The notes below the pieces were generated by a model, which made no database searches, was not told the origin of the DNA, and was given only the letters and a program-made list of their open reading frames with translations. A stretch of 64,000 nt of DNA from Couchioplanes caeruleus (lineage in GTDB: Bacteria; Actinomycetota; Actinomycetes; Mycobacteriales; Micromonosporaceae). Below are positions 17,400 through 26,440 of this stretch, piece after piece. Location: the NCBI RefSeq assembly GCF_023499255.1, contig NZ_CP092183.1:6816501-6880500 (forward strand), written 5' to 3'. The position numbers were made by a program, and so were the translations under genes. How positions within the stretch are numbered: position 1 is the first letter of the stretch; the number at the start of each line of letters is the position of its first letter.

Positions 17400-17696
17400 A
17401 TGCTGGTTGCCTTCTCCGTCACGCCGCTGGGTGCCTCCGAGTCCGTCGGTGATCTGGTCGCCGAGGCCGTCCGGGTGGTCCGCGCCTCCGGGCTGCCGAA
17501 CCGCACCGACGCCATGTTCACCACCGTCGAGGGCGAGTGGGACGAGGTGATGGCCGTGGTCAAGCAGGCCGTCGACGTCGTCGCCGCGCAGGCGCCCCGG
17601 GTCAGCGTGACCCTCAAGGCGGACGTACGCCCCGGCGTCACCGACGCGCTGAACGCCAAGGTGGAGCACGTCGAGCGGCGGCTGGCCGGGCAGTGA
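17400..17696 (+). CDS. Thiamine-binding protein, MTH1187/YkoF family
   Basis: This 98-residue protein matches the MTH1187 family, small ferredoxin-like proteins that bind thiamine or hydroxymethylpyrimidine. [20 protein letters not shown] is the first strand and turn, [20 protein letters not shown] the central region, and [12 protein letters not shown] leads into the C-terminal helix. The size is that of one domain, half of YkoF. It is not preceded by a riboswitch. The start at 17400 gives the family N-terminus; an earlier in-frame ATG at 17346 would add an atypical leader. It overlaps the HAD gene by GTGA. Confidence 0.85.
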   Translation: MLVAFSVTPLGASESVGDLVAEAVRVVRASGLPNRTDAMFTTVEGEWDEVMAVVKQAVDVVAAQAPRVSVTLKADVRPGVTDALNAKVEHVERRLAGQ

Positions 17697-18367
17697 GGCG
17701 CCTCGTCATGTGGGACATCGACTACACCCTGCTGCGGGGTGGCGGTGTCGCGGCGCAGGCGTGGAAAGAAGCGTTCACCGAGGTCACCGGCGTGGCCTGG
17801 CGGGCGACGCCGAGCTTCGGGGGGCGTACCGACCTGGACATCTGCGCGGAGGTCTTCGCCGCGCACGGGGTCACCGACTGCACGCCGGAACGGTTCTTCG
17901 CCCGCTACGTCGAGCGGGTGCACGGGTCGCGGCACCTGTTCGCGGAGCAGGGCGAGCTGCTGCCGGGGGTGCGGGCGGTGCTCGACGAGCTGGGCGCGCG
18001 CGACGACGTCGTGCAGACGCTCGTCACCGGCAACGTTCCGCAGGTCGCGGCCGCGAAGGTGGCGGCCTTCGACCTGACCGGGGTCTTCGACGCGGAGATC
18101 GGCGGCTACGGCACCGACGACAGCGTCCGGGCGACGCTCGTGCGCCGCTGCCGGGAACGGGCCGAGGCCAAGTACGGCGAACGCTTCGACCCCGTGGTCA
18201 TCGGCGACACCACCAACGACATCTCGGCGGCGCTGGCCAACGACGCGCTGGCGGTCGGCGTGGCCACGGGCGCGACGAGCATGGCCGAGCTGGCCCTGGC
18301 CGGGGCCCACGCGGTGCTGCCGGACCTCTCCGACGTCGGCACGGCCGTCACCCTCATCACGAGCTGA
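17693..18367 (+). CDS. HAD-family phosphatase
   Basis: Haloacid dehalogenase-like phosphatases use an aspartyl-phosphate intermediate. The 224-residue protein has motif [11 protein letters not shown] (nucleophile Asp about residue 8), a small cap with [20 protein letters not shown], motif II LVTGN, and motif [18 protein letters not shown]. This resembles phosphoglycolate phosphatase-like members. The substrate is not known. The GTG start overlaps the thiamine-binding gene's stop, so the two are coupled. The 3' end overlaps the convergent histidine phosphatase gene by 11 nt. Confidence 0.88.
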   Translation: MRRLVMWDIDYTLLRGGGVAAQAWKEAFTEVTGVAWRATPSFGGRTDLDICAEVFAAHGVTDCTPERFFARYVERVHGSRHLFAEQGELLPGVRAVLDELGARDDVVQTLVTGNVPQVAAAKVAAFDLTGVFDAEIGGYGTDDSVRATLVRRCRERAEAKYGERFDPVVIGDTTNDISAALANDALAVGVATGATSMAELALAGAHAVLPDLSDVGTAVTLITS

Positions 18368-19064
18368 CGCGCAGGTGGGACGGGAAACCCGTCCAGCGCA
18401 ACTCCGCGGGCAGGTGCGACATGTCGTTGAACACCAGGAGGCCCGGCGGCCGCCCTTCGCTGTAGCGGATCACCGTCAGGGCGCAGTTGGCGGCGTTGAG
18501 GCCGAGCCAGCGCTCCGGCGGCGCCTGCAGCGCGTCGCGGACGAACCACGCCACCGCGAACGCGTGGGTGACGACCAGGTCGTGGCGCACACCGTCCGGG
18601 AACGGCCCGGCGAACCGGTCCAGCGCCTGCGCGGCCAACCGCGGTCCGGCCGCCAGCTCCTCGGCGGTCCAGCCCTCGAAGAGCGCCTCGAACGCGGGCG
18701 GCACCGGGTCGGGCACGTAAGGCACGTAGTCACCGACCCCGTCCCACGCCACGGGCACGGGCGGAGCAGCTGCGGGCACGGGCGGGGTGGCTGCCGGCAC
18801 GGGCGAAACGGCTGCGGACACGGGCGGGGTGGCTGCGGGCGCAGTCGGAGTGGCTCCGGGCGGGACTGCCAACGGCGCGGCTGCGGGTGCGAGGATGGCC
18901 GCGGTCTCGGTGGCCCGGCGCAGCGGGCTGTGGGTGATCGAGGTGAGCGGCACGTCGGCCAGCCGCTCCGCCAGGCACTCCGCCTGCCGCCGTCCCGCCG
19001 GGGTCAGGCCGCCGCCCTCCACCGCGTCGCCGTGCCGGGCGAGGTACAGGTAGCGGGCCGTCAC
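18357..19064 (-). CDS. Histidine phosphatase family protein with Pro/Ala repeat insert
   Basis: The 235-residue protein belongs to the phosphoglycerate mutase-like family. The catalytic motif is YLARHGDA (His11), [10 protein letters not shown] supplies the second Arg, and a later THAFA carries the second His. Between them (about residues 72-106) is an in-frame stretch of five Pro/Ala heptapeptide-like units, which has no place in the usual fold and is probably a disordered loop. The GTG start overlaps the uppS stop, so it forms an operon recO-uppS-this gene. The substrate is unknown. Confidence 0.85.
   Translation of the reverse strand: MTARYLYLARHGDAVEGGGLTPAGRRQAECLAERLADVPLTSITHSPLRRATETAAILAPAAAPLAVPPGATPTAPAATPPVSAAVSPVPAATPPVPAAAPPVPVAWDGVGDYVPYVPDPVPPAFEALFEGWTAEELAAGPRLAAQALDRFAGPFPDGVRHDLVVTHAFAVAWFVRDALQAPPERWLGLNAANCALTVIRYSEGRPPGLLVFNDMSHLPAELRWTGFPSHLRVSS
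18747..18851 (-). repeat. In-frame 21-bp tandem repeat inside the histidine phosphatase gene
   Basis: Five degenerate 21-nt units encode heptapeptides: [35 protein letters not shown]. The period being a multiple of three keeps the frame. This kind of repeat can change length by slippage, so copy number may differ between strains. Confidence 0.8.
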
Positions 19065-19840
19065 ACCGGGGCGATCAAGTTCGGGATCGCGCCGCCGAAC
19101 CGGCGGTCGCGCTGGGCGTAGAGCTCGCAGGCGTACCAGAGGTGGCGGCGGTCGAAGTCGGGCCAGAGGGTGTCCAGGAACACCAGCTCGGCGTACGCGG
19201 ACTGCCAGAGCAGGAAGTTGGACGTGCGCTGCTCCCCCGACGGGCGCAGGAACAGGTCCACCTCCGGCACCTCGGGGTGGTACAGGTACTTCTGGATGGT
19301 CTTCTCGGTGATCCGGTCCGCGCGCAGCTTGCCCGCGGCCACGTCCCGGGCGATGGCGGCGGTCGCGTCGGCGATCTCGGCCTGGCCGCCGTAGTTGACG
19401 CAGAACTGCAGGGTCAGCGTCTTGTTGCCGCGCGACATCTCCTCGGCGGTCTGCAGCTCGGAGATCACGCTCTTCCACAGCCGGCCCGCGCGGCCCGACC
19501 AGACCACGCGTACGCCCAGGTCGACGAGCTGGTCCCGGCGGCGGCGGATGACGTCCCGGTTGAAGCCCATCAGGAAGCGCACCTCCTCCGGGGAACGCTT
19601 CCAGTTCTCGGTGGAGAACGCGTACGCCGACAGATAGGGGATGCCGAGCTCGATCGCGCCCTCGATGGTGTCGAACAGCGAGAACTCGCCCTGCTCGTGG
19701 CCCTTGGTCCGGGACAGCCCGCGCTCCTTGGCCCAGCGGCCGTTGCCGTCCATCACCAGCGCCACGTGCCGCGGGATCGCGCCCTTGGGCAGCTCGGGTG
19801 GGCGGGCGCCGGAGATGTGCGGGGTGGGCGGACGTGTCAC
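19061..19840 (-). CDS. uppS: Isoprenyl (undecaprenyl/decaprenyl) diphosphate synthase
   Basis: This cis-prenyltransferase makes the polyprenyl carrier lipid for cell-wall synthesis. The 259-residue protein carries the diagnostic motifs: [18 protein letters not shown] with the catalytic Asp, [28 protein letters not shown] and [30 protein letters not shown] closes the domain. Product chain length cannot be read from sequence. The GTG start (19840) overlaps the recO stop. Its neighbours, recO upstream and a histidine phosphatase downstream, match the actinobacterial arrangement around Rv2361c. Confidence 0.95.
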   Translation of the reverse strand: MTRPPTPHISGARPPELPKGAIPRHVALVMDGNGRWAKERGLSRTKGHEQGEFSLFDTIEGAIELGIPYLSAYAFSTENWKRSPEEVRFLMGFNRDVIRRRRDQLVDLGVRVVWSGRAGRLWKSVISELQTAEEMSRGNKTLTLQFCVNYGGQAEIADATAAIARDVAAGKLRADRITEKTIQKYLYHPEVPEVDLFLRPSGEQRTSNFLLWQSAYAELVFLDTLWPDFDRRHLWYACELYAQRDRRFGGAIPNLIAPV

Positions 19841-20613
19841 TGGGAGGGCTCCCGTCGGTCGACAAGCGGAAGGGCGCGCAGGTTGCGCTCCATGTGCCAC
19901 TGCAGGTGGGCCGCGACGAGGCCGCTGCACTCGCGGCGCACGGGCGGCTCGGCGGCGTCGGCGACGGCCCAGTCGCCGTGGGTCAGGGCCAGCATCAGCC
20001 CGAGCGTCGCCGGGGCCGGGTGGGCGGCGCCGGGCGGGCGGCAGTCCGGGCACACCGAGCCGCCCGCCGGCACCGAGAACGCCCCGTGGCCGCCGGGCGT
20101 GCCGCAGACCGCACACTCGGCCAGGGCGGGCGCCCAGCCGGCGAAGGCCATGCCGCGCAGCAGGTAGGCGTCCAGGACCAGGCTGGTCGAGTGCTCGCCG
20201 GCGGCCAGCGCCTTGAGCGCGCCCAGGGTCAGCTGGAACAGCCGCAGCGACGGCTCGCGCTCGACCGGGGTGAGCCGCTCGGCGGTCTCCGCGATGGCGC
20301 TGGCCGCCGTGTAGCGCGGATAGTCCTCGAGGAAGCGTTTGCCGTACAGCGCGAGGCCCTCGACCTGGCTGATCGAGTGCAGGCTGCTGCCGACTCCCTC
20401 GGGCGAGCCGGCGAGCTGGAGGTCGATGTGGCCGAACGGCTCCAGCCGCGCCCCGAAGCGGGACGTGGTGCGCCGCACCCCGCGGGCCACGGCGCGCAGC
20501 CGGCCGTGGCGGCGGGTCAGCAGCGTGATGATCCGGTCGCTCTCGCCGAGTTTCTGGACGCGCAGCACCACCGCGTCGTCGCGGTAGAGCTGGCGTCGGT
20601 ATCCGGCGGGCAC
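19837..20613 (-). CDS. recO: DNA repair protein RecO
   Basis: RecO loads RecA on SSB-coated single strands in the RecFOR pathway. The 258-residue protein has an OB-fold N-terminus ([20 protein letters not shown], then [18 protein letters not shown]), a helical middle and a Cys4-type zinc site, CAVCG near residue 170 and CPDC about 25 residues later. I prefer the GTG at 20613, which starts just before the OB-fold; an ATG 54 nt further upstream would add a low-complexity leader. It overlaps uppS by GTGA. Confidence 0.93.
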   Translation of the reverse strand: MPAGYRRQLYRDDAVVLRVQKLGESDRIITLLTRRHGRLRAVARGVRRTTSRFGARLEPFGHIDLQLAGSPEGVGSSLHSISQVEGLALYGKRFLEDYPRYTAASAIAETAERLTPVEREPSLRLFQLTLGALKALAAGEHSTSLVLDAYLLRGMAFAGWAPALAECAVCGTPGGHGAFSVPAGGSVCPDCRPPGAAHPAPATLGLMLALTHGDWAVADAAEPPVRRECSGLVAAHLQWHMERNLRALPLVDRREPSQ

Positions 20614-20719
20614 CCCGACATTCTGCCCCCTGGGTACGACTGACCCTGACCCGGATCTCAGGGTCATCTCGGGGACGGGTGGGTGACAGGACCGATGGCG
20701 CCCGGCGTACCCGGGCTCA

Positions 20720-20725
20720 TAGCGT
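20720..20725 (+). promoter_or_regulatory. Likely -10 element, leaderless start of the DUF4097 gene
   Basis: TAGCGT matches the actinobacterial -10 pattern TAnnnT and ends seven bases before the ATG at 20733. With no ribosome site in between, transcription probably begins at or next to the start codon. Confidence 0.45.
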
Positions 20726-20732
20726 CTGGTGC

Positions 20733-21524
20733 ATGAGCACGAGACTGGTCCTGCGCGCCGGAGCCCTCACCGTCGTCACCGCCGCCGCGGCGACCGCCCT
20801 CACCGGGTGCGGGGGCGGGATCGGCGCCCGGCTGACCTACGACGACACCGAGAAGGTCAAGGTCACCGAGATCGTGGTGAGCGGCAACAGCGGCGACGTG
20901 ACCGTGACGGCCGCGGCGATCGACGAGACGCGCATCCGGCGGGTGGTCCGCAGCAACGGCGACGACCCGGACGTCTCGTACCGGCTCACCGGCACCACGC
21001 TGGCCATCGACACGAGCTGCGGCCATGACTGCCGGGCCTCGTACGAGATCGAGGCGCCCACCGGGGTGGCCGTGCGCGGCGGCGTGCACTCCGGCAGCCT
21101 GAGCCTGACCGGCGTCGCGTCGGCCGACGTGACGGTGACGTCCGGCGACATCACCCTGCAGGGCGTCACCGGCCCGGCCACCGCGAAGGCCACCTCGGGC
21201 ACCATCACCGCCGGTGCCCTGGCGGGTCCCGTGACCCTCAACGTCACCTCCGGCGACATCGAGGCCACCGACCTGACCGGCGGGGGCGCGATCAAGGCCG
21301 AGGCCAGCTCCGGCAACCTCGACCTGCGGCTGGCCCAGCCGGCCTCGGTGACGGCCCGCGCGACCAGCGGCAACATCGATCTGGCGGTGCCGGACGGGAG
21401 CTACCGCATCCTGCACCGGACCGGCTCGGGAGACTTCGAGAGCGACGTGACCACGAGCCCCGCCGCGACGAACGTGCTGGACCTGCGGGCCAGCAGCGGC
21501 AACATCTCGGTCACGACGTCGTAG
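20733..21524 (+). CDS. DUF4097-type beta-repeat lipoprotein
   Basis: The 263-residue protein has a lipoprotein signal (lipobox LTGC, Cys26), then a right-handed beta-helix-like series of short strands of the DUF4097 family. The repeat TSGDITLQG, TSGTITAG, TSGDIEATD, SSGNLDLRL, TSGNIDLAV and SSGNISVTT is easily seen. Such proteins are surface or cell-wall associated and of unknown role, often near signalling genes. The start ATG 20733 follows the -10-like TAGCGT. It lies on the opposite strand inside the otherwise conserved era-recO interval. Its 3' end overlaps the convergent small gene by 14 nt. Confidence 0.85.
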   Translation: MSTRLVLRAGALTVVTAAAATALTGCGGGIGARLTYDDTEKVKVTEIVVSGNSGDVTVTAAAIDETRIRRVVRSNGDDPDVSYRLTGTTLAIDTSCGHDCRASYEIEAPTGVAVRGGVHSGSLSLTGVASADVTVTSGDITLQGVTGPATAKATSGTITAGALAGPVTLNVTSGDIEATDLTGGGAIKAEASSGNLDLRLAQPASVTARATSGNIDLAVPDGSYRILHRTGSGDFESDVTTSPAATNVLDLRASSGNISVTTS

Positions 21525-21774
21525 CGGCCGGCTCCACGGCGGTGTCCGCGGCGCGGCCGCTCGAGGCGGGACAGCCCCGCGACCGCAGCCACGGCGTCAC
21601 CAGCCCACCGGCGGTCGAGGCGGCCGCCACCAGCGCCGCGGCGAGCACCGCCATCAGCACGAGCACGGCGGCGCTCCCAGCCCGGCGACCTGGGCCCGGT
21701 ATCCGCCGCCGTCCGCGCCCAGCAGCATGCCGATCCCGGAGACGACCTGCCCGCGGCGAGGCGGCCGCGGTCAT
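21511..21774 (-). CDS. Small single-helix membrane protein of unknown function
   Basis: I do not recognise this 87-residue protein. It has an Arg-rich N-terminus (about 1-32), one clear membrane helix (AAVLVLMAVLAAALVAAAS, about 35-53) and a short external tail with one Cys (RSRGCPASSGRAAD). The ATG overlaps the acyltransferase stop by ATGA, which supports its being translated. It may be an accessory to the acyltransferase. Confidence 0.55.
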   Translation of the reverse strand: MTAAASPRAGRLRDRHAAGRGRRRIPGPGRRAGSAAVLVLMAVLAAALVAAASTAGGLVTPWLRSRGCPASSGRAADTAVEPAATTS

Positions 21775-22841
21775 GTGCGCAGCGTTTCGGCCACCGATCG
21801 GACGTTGGCCGCTGCGGCGGCCGTCCGCGGTACGGCGGGTGACACCGGCGCGCTGCGCGGCGGGCGCCCGGGGATCAGCCGCGGCGGACGGTCGGCGGCG
21901 ACGTCCTCGACCCACCCGACGAGCAGCACCGCGAGCGCGACCAGGGCGACGACCACGGTGAGCCGCCAGCTGATGCCGACCCAGCCGCGGGTGGGCAGCC
22001 CGTGCGCCTCTCCCAGCTTCGTGACCGCGACGATCACCGGTACGTGCCAGAGGTAGATCGTGAGGGCGCGGGCGTTGAGGACGGTGAGCAGCCGGCCCCG
22101 GCGCGCCGCGGTGGCGACGGGAGCGCAGCCCAGCACGACGAGCACGAACGCCGCCGACCACAGCGCGTTGCCGAGCGGGATGTCGTTGAGGTCGTACCCC
22201 CGGGGCCCGGGATGGGTGACGATCCAGGCCGCACCGGCCGCGGCGAGGAACCCGGCAGCGGCGACGAGGGTCCGCCGGCTCAGCCGGCTCAGCATGCCGT
22301 CGTGGTGCGCGAAGCCGAGCAGCCACGCGCCGCCGTAGAGGGCCGCGTCCCGCAGGATCGGATGCACGGCCGGCCCGGTCAGCGTGATGATCGCCAGCGC
22401 CGCGTAGGGCACCGCGAGCACGGTCCGGGGCATTCGCCGGAACAGCGGCAGGACCAGCGGCGACAGCAGCACGAACCACAGGAAGTCACGCAGGTACCAG
22501 GTCGCGCTCAGCGCCATCGAGCCCCAGCCGTTGGCCGGCGGGTCCTGCAGCGGGAACGCCCAGTACAGCACCTTCCAGTCCCAGGCCAGGCCGGTGAGCA
22601 GCATGGACGGCACCGCGACCAGCGCGAGCACCCACAGCGACGGCAGCAGGCGGCGCAGCCGGCGCTCCACCGCGAGCGGGCCGGACCGGTCGATCGACGC
22701 CGCCATCAGCGAGCCGGCCAGCGCGAACATCACCGACATCGCCGGGAACACGACCGTGAGGGCGGCCCAGCCGGTGGCGTGGTAGACGACCACCCGGACG
22801 GTCGCGACGGCGCGCAGCAGGTCGAGGTACCGGTTTCGCAT
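21771..22841 (-). CDS. Acyltransferase 3 family membrane protein
   Basis: This 356-residue protein has about ten hydrophobic segments and the family N-terminus RYLDLLRAVATVRVVVYHAT, in which Arg and His are the likely catalytic pair. Other landmarks are WYLRDFLWFVLLSPLVLPLF and LWHVPVIVAVTKLG. The family moves acyl groups onto sugars or lipids across the membrane. The acceptor cannot be told. The C-terminal 35 residues are Pro/Ala/Arg-rich and disordered. The start ATG at 22841 follows an AT-richer stretch that probably holds its promoter. Confidence 0.85.
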   Translation of the reverse strand: MRNRYLDLLRAVATVRVVVYHATGWAALTVVFPAMSVMFALAGSLMAASIDRSGPLAVERRLRRLLPSLWVLALVAVPSMLLTGLAWDWKVLYWAFPLQDPPANGWGSMALSATWYLRDFLWFVLLSPLVLPLFRRMPRTVLAVPYAALAIITLTGPAVHPILRDAALYGGAWLLGFAHHDGMLSRLSRRTLVAAAGFLAAAGAAWIVTHPGPRGYDLNDIPLGNALWSAAFVLVVLGCAPVATAARRGRLLTVLNARALTIYLWHVPVIVAVTKLGEAHGLPTRGWVGISWRLTVVVALVALAVLLVGWVEDVAADRPPRLIPGRPPRSAPVSPAVPRTAAAAANVRSVAETLRT

Positions 22842-22934
22842 GGCGACAACGCCTATCGAAACAGGCCGCTGTCCGGCAACGTGAAACCGGGCCTACGTGA
22901 CTATGCCCACAGATATGGATAAATCGAACTATCT

Positions 22935-24176
22935 TCAGAACCCGAGACGGCGCAGCTGCTTCGGATCCCGCTGCCACTCCTTCGCCACGCGGACGTGCAG
23001 GTCGAGGTACACCTTCCGGCCCAGCAACGCCTCGATCTCGGCCCGCGCCCGGATGCCGACGTCCTTGAGCCGTGCGCCCCGGGTGCCGATCACGATCGAC
23101 TTCTGGCTGTCGCGCTCCACGTACACGTTGGCGTAGATCTTCGTCAGGCCGCCCTCGACGAACATCTCCTCGACCAGCACGGCGATCGAGTGCGGCAGCT
23201 CGTCCCGGACGCCCTCGAGCGCGGCCTCCCGGATCAGCTCCCCGATGAGCACCTGCTCCGGCTCCTCGGTCAGCACGTCGTCCGGGTACAGCGGCGGCGA
23301 CTCCGGGAGATGCTTCGTGATCACGTCGACCAGCGTCTCCACCTGATGCCCGGAGACGGCGCTGACCGGCACGATGTCGGCGAAGTCGTACAGCTTGCTG
23401 ACGGCCAGCAGCCGCTCCGCGAGCGTGGCCGGATCCACCAGGTCCACCTTGGTGACCACGGCGATCACAGTCGCCTTCAGCGCGGCGATCTCGGTCGAGA
23501 TGAACCGGTCCCCGGCACCCACCGGCTCGTCCGCCGGGAAGCACACGCCGATGACGTCGACCTCGCTCCACGTCTCCCGCACGAGGTCGTTGAGCCGCTC
23601 CCCGAGCAGCGTCCGCGGCCGGTGCAGCCCCGGCGTGTCGACGAGCACGAGCTGGGCGTTGTCGCGGTGCAGCACGCCGCGGATCACGTGCCGGGTGGTC
23701 TGCGGCTTGTTCGAGGTGATCGCGATCTTCTGCCCGACGATCGCGTTCGTCAGCGTCGACTTGCCGGCATTCGGCCGCCCGACAAAGCACGCAAAGCCGG
23801 CACGGTAGGCGTCGTCCGAGCCGGTCGCCCGGCCGGCGGCCTTGTGCGTGTGCACCTTTTTCTCGGTACGCGCGCCCCCCGCAGAACCGGAAGCCCGTGG
23901 CCCCGGGCTCACGGCGGCTTTCCCCGCACCGCCGCGATGACGAGGTTTCCGATCCGGTTTTCCGTCCGGGGCGGGACCGCTGCGCTTGCTCACGCCCGGC
24001 TCGGCCCCCTGCTGACGCTTGGCCTGCTGACGCTCCTGCCGTCGCTGCGCGTTCCGCTCCCCCGGCGTCAGCCGCCGCTCGCCTCCCGGCTCACCGCGGC
24101 CCGCGCTCCCACCGCGCTCGCTCGCGCCCTTCCCGCCACCGGCGCCGCCTCGTCCGGACCCGCCCGCGTCCGTCAC
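22935..24176 (-). CDS. era: GTPase Era with long N-terminal extension
   Basis: Era is a GTP-binding protein for 30S ribosome maturation. The G domain starts near residue 122: G1 GRPNAGKST, G2 region QTTRH, G3 DTPGLHRPR, G4 TKVD, G5 VSAVSG. The KH domain follows (SIVIGTRGARLKDVGIRARA). Usual length is about 300 residues, but the ATG, which overlaps the cdd-like stop, gives 413 with a Gly/Arg/Lys-rich leader. The leader has GC-rich third positions over at least its first 65 codons, so it is probably translated. An internal GTG at 23855 would give a 306-residue Era and is the alternative start. Confidence 0.95.
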   Translation of the reverse strand: MTDAGGSGRGGAGGGKGASERGGSAGRGEPGGERRLTPGERNAQRRQERQQAKRQQGAEPGVSKRSGPAPDGKPDRKPRHRGGAGKAAVSPGPRASGSAGGARTEKKVHTHKAAGRATGSDDAYRAGFACFVGRPNAGKSTLTNAIVGQKIAITSNKPQTTRHVIRGVLHRDNAQLVLVDTPGLHRPRTLLGERLNDLVRETWSEVDVIGVCFPADEPVGAGDRFISTEIAALKATVIAVVTKVDLVDPATLAERLLAVSKLYDFADIVPVSAVSGHQVETLVDVITKHLPESPPLYPDDVLTEEPEQVLIGELIREAALEGVRDELPHSIAVLVEEMFVEGGLTKIYANVYVERDSQKSIVIGTRGARLKDVGIRARAEIEALLGRKVYLDLHVRVAKEWQRDPKQLRRLGF

Positions 24177-24532
24177 TGCGTCACCGTGCCCACGTGGGTG
24201 CCGTCCGGGGCCACCACGTGGATCGGCGCGTCCGTCGCCAGATCACGTACCGCCGCCCGGCCCGCCTCGTCCAGCTCCGCGGCCTGCGTGGCCACCGCGG
24301 CGGCCTCGAGCTTCGTCGCGCCCGCCGCCACCGCCGACGCCACCGCGAGCTGCAGGGCCGTCAGCTGCAGGCTGGGCAGCGCCACCGTCGCCGCCGCGTA
24401 GGTCCGGCCGTCCTGGTCGCGTACCGAAGCTCCCTCGGCCGCGCCCACCCGGGCGCGCGCCCCGCGGGCCAGGGTGACCAGCTTGGCGTCCTCGGCGCTG
24501 AGCTCGGCGGCGGTGCTGTTCTGTTCAGGCAT
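24173..24532 (-). CDS. Cytidine deaminase-like protein lacking the zinc site
   Basis: The 119-residue protein has the overall size and pattern of cytidine deaminase, with LVTLARGARARVGAAEGASV at the front and ALPSLQLTALQLAVASAVAA as the helix that normally carries the HAE motif. That motif is absent, and so are the two Cys of PCxxC, so zinc cannot be bound and deamination is unlikely. A homologous degenerate gene sits between era and the CorC-like gene in other actinobacteria (Rv2365c position in M. tuberculosis). It overlaps era by ATGA and the upstream gene by eight bases. Its role is unknown but is evidently conserved. Confidence 0.75.
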   Translation of the reverse strand: MPEQNSTAAELSAEDAKLVTLARGARARVGAAEGASVRDQDGRTYAAATVALPSLQLTALQLAVASAVAAGATKLEAAAVATQAAELDEAGRAAVRDLATDAPIHVVAPDGTHVGTVTQ

Positions 24533-25964
24533 CGGCGTGCTGTCTTTCCTCGGTCTCGGGGGCGTTCTCGTCGTCGCCGGACTCCTCCGACGGGGGTTCG
24601 GCCCGGCGCACCAGCACCGAGTCGATGCGGTTGCGGCGGCCGGTGGTGCCCTCGGCGATCAGGTGCAGGCCGCCGACGTCCACGGTCGCGCCGGGGATCG
24701 GCACCCGGCCCAGCGTCTGCGCGAGCAGGCCGCCGACCGTCTCCACCTCGTCGGCGGGCAGCTCCACGCCGAAGATGTCGCCCAGGTCCTCGATCGGCAG
24801 GCGGGCGGTGACGCGTACGGCCCCGTCCTCCAGGTGATCGACCGGCGGGCGTTCCACGTCGTACTCGTCGGTGATCTCGCCGACGATCTCCTCGAGGATG
24901 TCCTCGATGGTGACCAGGCCGGCCGTGCCGCCGTACTCGTCGACCACGATGACCAGGTGGGTGCGGGCCGCCTGCATCTCCGACAGCAGGTCGTCGACCG
25001 GCTTCGACTCGGGCACGAACGTGGCCGGCCGCATCAGGTCGGCGACCGGCTCGGCCGAGGCGGCCGGGTCGCCGCTCTGGGTGCGCCGGACGACGTCCTT
25101 CAGGTACAGCACGCCGAGCACGTCGTCGACACTCTCCCCGATCACCGGGATCCGCGAGAAGCCGGAGCGCAGGAACAGGAACAGCGCCTGCTGCAGCGTC
25201 TTGGGCCCCTCGATCCAGACCATCTCGGTCCGCGGCACCATCACCTCGCGCGCGATGGTGTCACCCAGCGCGAACACGGAATGGATCATCTCGCGCTCGC
25301 CGTGCTCCACCACACCGCGCTGCTCGGCCAGGTCCACCAGCTCCCGCAGCTCCACCTGGCTGCCGAACGGGCCCTCCGGGAACCCCTTACCGGGCGTGAC
25401 GGCGTTACCGATGAGGATCAGCAGGGACGCCAGCGGGTTCAGCACCCGCCCGATCCACCGCACGAGCGGCGCGGTGGCCTTACCGACCGCGTACGCGTGC
25501 TGCCGCCCCACCGTGCGCGGGCCCACCCCGACCACGACGAAGCTGACCAGCGTCATGGCCGCTGCGGTCACGAGGGCCGCCCGCCACCCGGCGCCCCAGC
25601 TGTCCACGGCGACGAGCGCCACCAGCGTGGTCGCGGTCAGCTCGCAGATGAGCCGCAGCAGCAGGAGCAGGTTGAGGTGCCGGACGACGTCACCGGCGAC
25701 CGCGGCCAGCGCGGCGGCGCCCCGCTGCCCCTCCCGCTCCATCTCCGCGGCCCGAGCCGGGGAGACCGTCGCCAGCGCGGCGTCGGTCATCGAGGCCAGT
25801 CCGGCCAGGAACACCAGCACCACCGCGTACACGATGAGCTGAATGTCCGGAAGGTCGGCCGCCGCGCCGACAGCGCCCGCGGCGAGCGTCGCGGGATGAA
25901 ATCCGCCCGCGGCTCCGGCGCTCGGGAGCTGGGCGGCCGCTGCGATCAGGGTGGACGGGTCCAT
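24525..25964 (-). CDS. CNNM/CBS (HlyC/CorC) family membrane protein
   Basis: The 479-residue protein has an N-terminal CNNM membrane domain (about 35-180, four helices), two CBS domains (about 215-345) and the CorC/HlyC transporter-associated domain (about 360-445). Visible landmarks are REVMVPRTEMVWIEG before CBS1, HLVIVVDEYGGTAGLVTIED in CBS2, and LPADEVETVGGLLAQTLGRV in the C-terminal domain. The family is linked to magnesium and cobalt handling; older annotations call it hemolysin. It overlaps the cdd-like gene by eight bases and is five bases from ybeY. Confidence 0.9.
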   Translation of the reverse strand: MDPSTLIAAAAQLPSAGAAGGFHPATLAAGAVGAAADLPDIQLIVYAVVLVFLAGLASMTDAALATVSPARAAEMEREGQRGAAALAAVAGDVVRHLNLLLLLRLICELTATTLVALVAVDSWGAGWRAALVTAAAMTLVSFVVVGVGPRTVGRQHAYAVGKATAPLVRWIGRVLNPLASLLILIGNAVTPGKGFPEGPFGSQVELRELVDLAEQRGVVEHGEREMIHSVFALGDTIAREVMVPRTEMVWIEGPKTLQQALFLFLRSGFSRIPVIGESVDDVLGVLYLKDVVRRTQSGDPAASAEPVADLMRPATFVPESKPVDDLLSEMQAARTHLVIVVDEYGGTAGLVTIEDILEEIVGEITDEYDVERPPVDHLEDGAVRVTARLPIEDLGDIFGVELPADEVETVGGLLAQTLGRVPIPGATVDVGGLHLIAEGTTGRRNRIDSVLVRRAEPPSEESGDDENAPETEERQHADA

Positions 25965-25969
25965 GGCGG

Positions 25970-26440
25970 TCAGCCGGTCCGCCGCCCGGAGCGCCAGCTC
26001 TGCAGCAGCCGGGCCTGCAACGCGAACATCTCCCGCTCCTCGTCCGGCTCGGCGTGGTCGTACCCGAGCAGGTGCAGCACCCCGTGCACGGTGAGCAGAT
26101 GCAGCTCGTCCGCGGCGGAATGGCCGGCGGCGACGGCCTGCTTGGCGGCCACCTCGGGGGCGAGCACGATGTCGCCCAGCAGGGCGGGCTCGCCGGTGCC
26201 GGCCTCGCCGGGCCCGTGATCGACGCTGCCCTCGTCCATCGGGAAGGCGAGGACGTCGGTCGGGCCGTCACTGCCCATCCAGCGGTGGTTGAGCTCGGTC
26301 ATGTAGTCGATGTCGACCAGCAGGATGGACAGCTCGGCGAGAGGGTTGACCCCCATCTCCTCGAGCGCGTGCCGGGCCACCGCGAGAATCGCGTCGGTGT
26401 CGACCTCGACTCCCGACTCGTTGGCGATCTCGATGGACAT
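25970..26440 (-). CDS. ybeY: Endoribonuclease YbeY (rRNA maturation)
   Basis: YbeY is a zinc metallohydrolase for 16S rRNA processing and ribosome quality control. The 156-residue protein carries the signature [11 protein letters not shown] (about 112-122), whose three His bind zinc, and upstream [20 protein letters not shown]. The ATG 26440 starts the family N-terminus MSIEIANES. It lies between the phoH and corC-like genes, as usual in bacteria. Confidence 0.95.
   Translation of the reverse strand: MSIEIANESGVEVDTDAILAVARHALEEMGVNPLAELSILLVDIDYMTELNHRWMGSDGPTDVLAFPMDEGSVDHGPGEAGTGEPALLGDIVLAPEVAAKQAVAAGHSAADELHLLTVHGVLHLLGYDHAEPDEEREMFALQARLLQSWRSGRRTG

Noticed and set aside
18747..18851. 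Possible CRISPR-like repeat
   Set aside because: Units are contiguous, degenerate and in frame with a gene, with no spacers.
20664..21416. Minus-strand frame opposite the DUF4097 gene
   Set aside because: The plus frame has a lipoprotein signal and repeated strands; the antisense frame has none.
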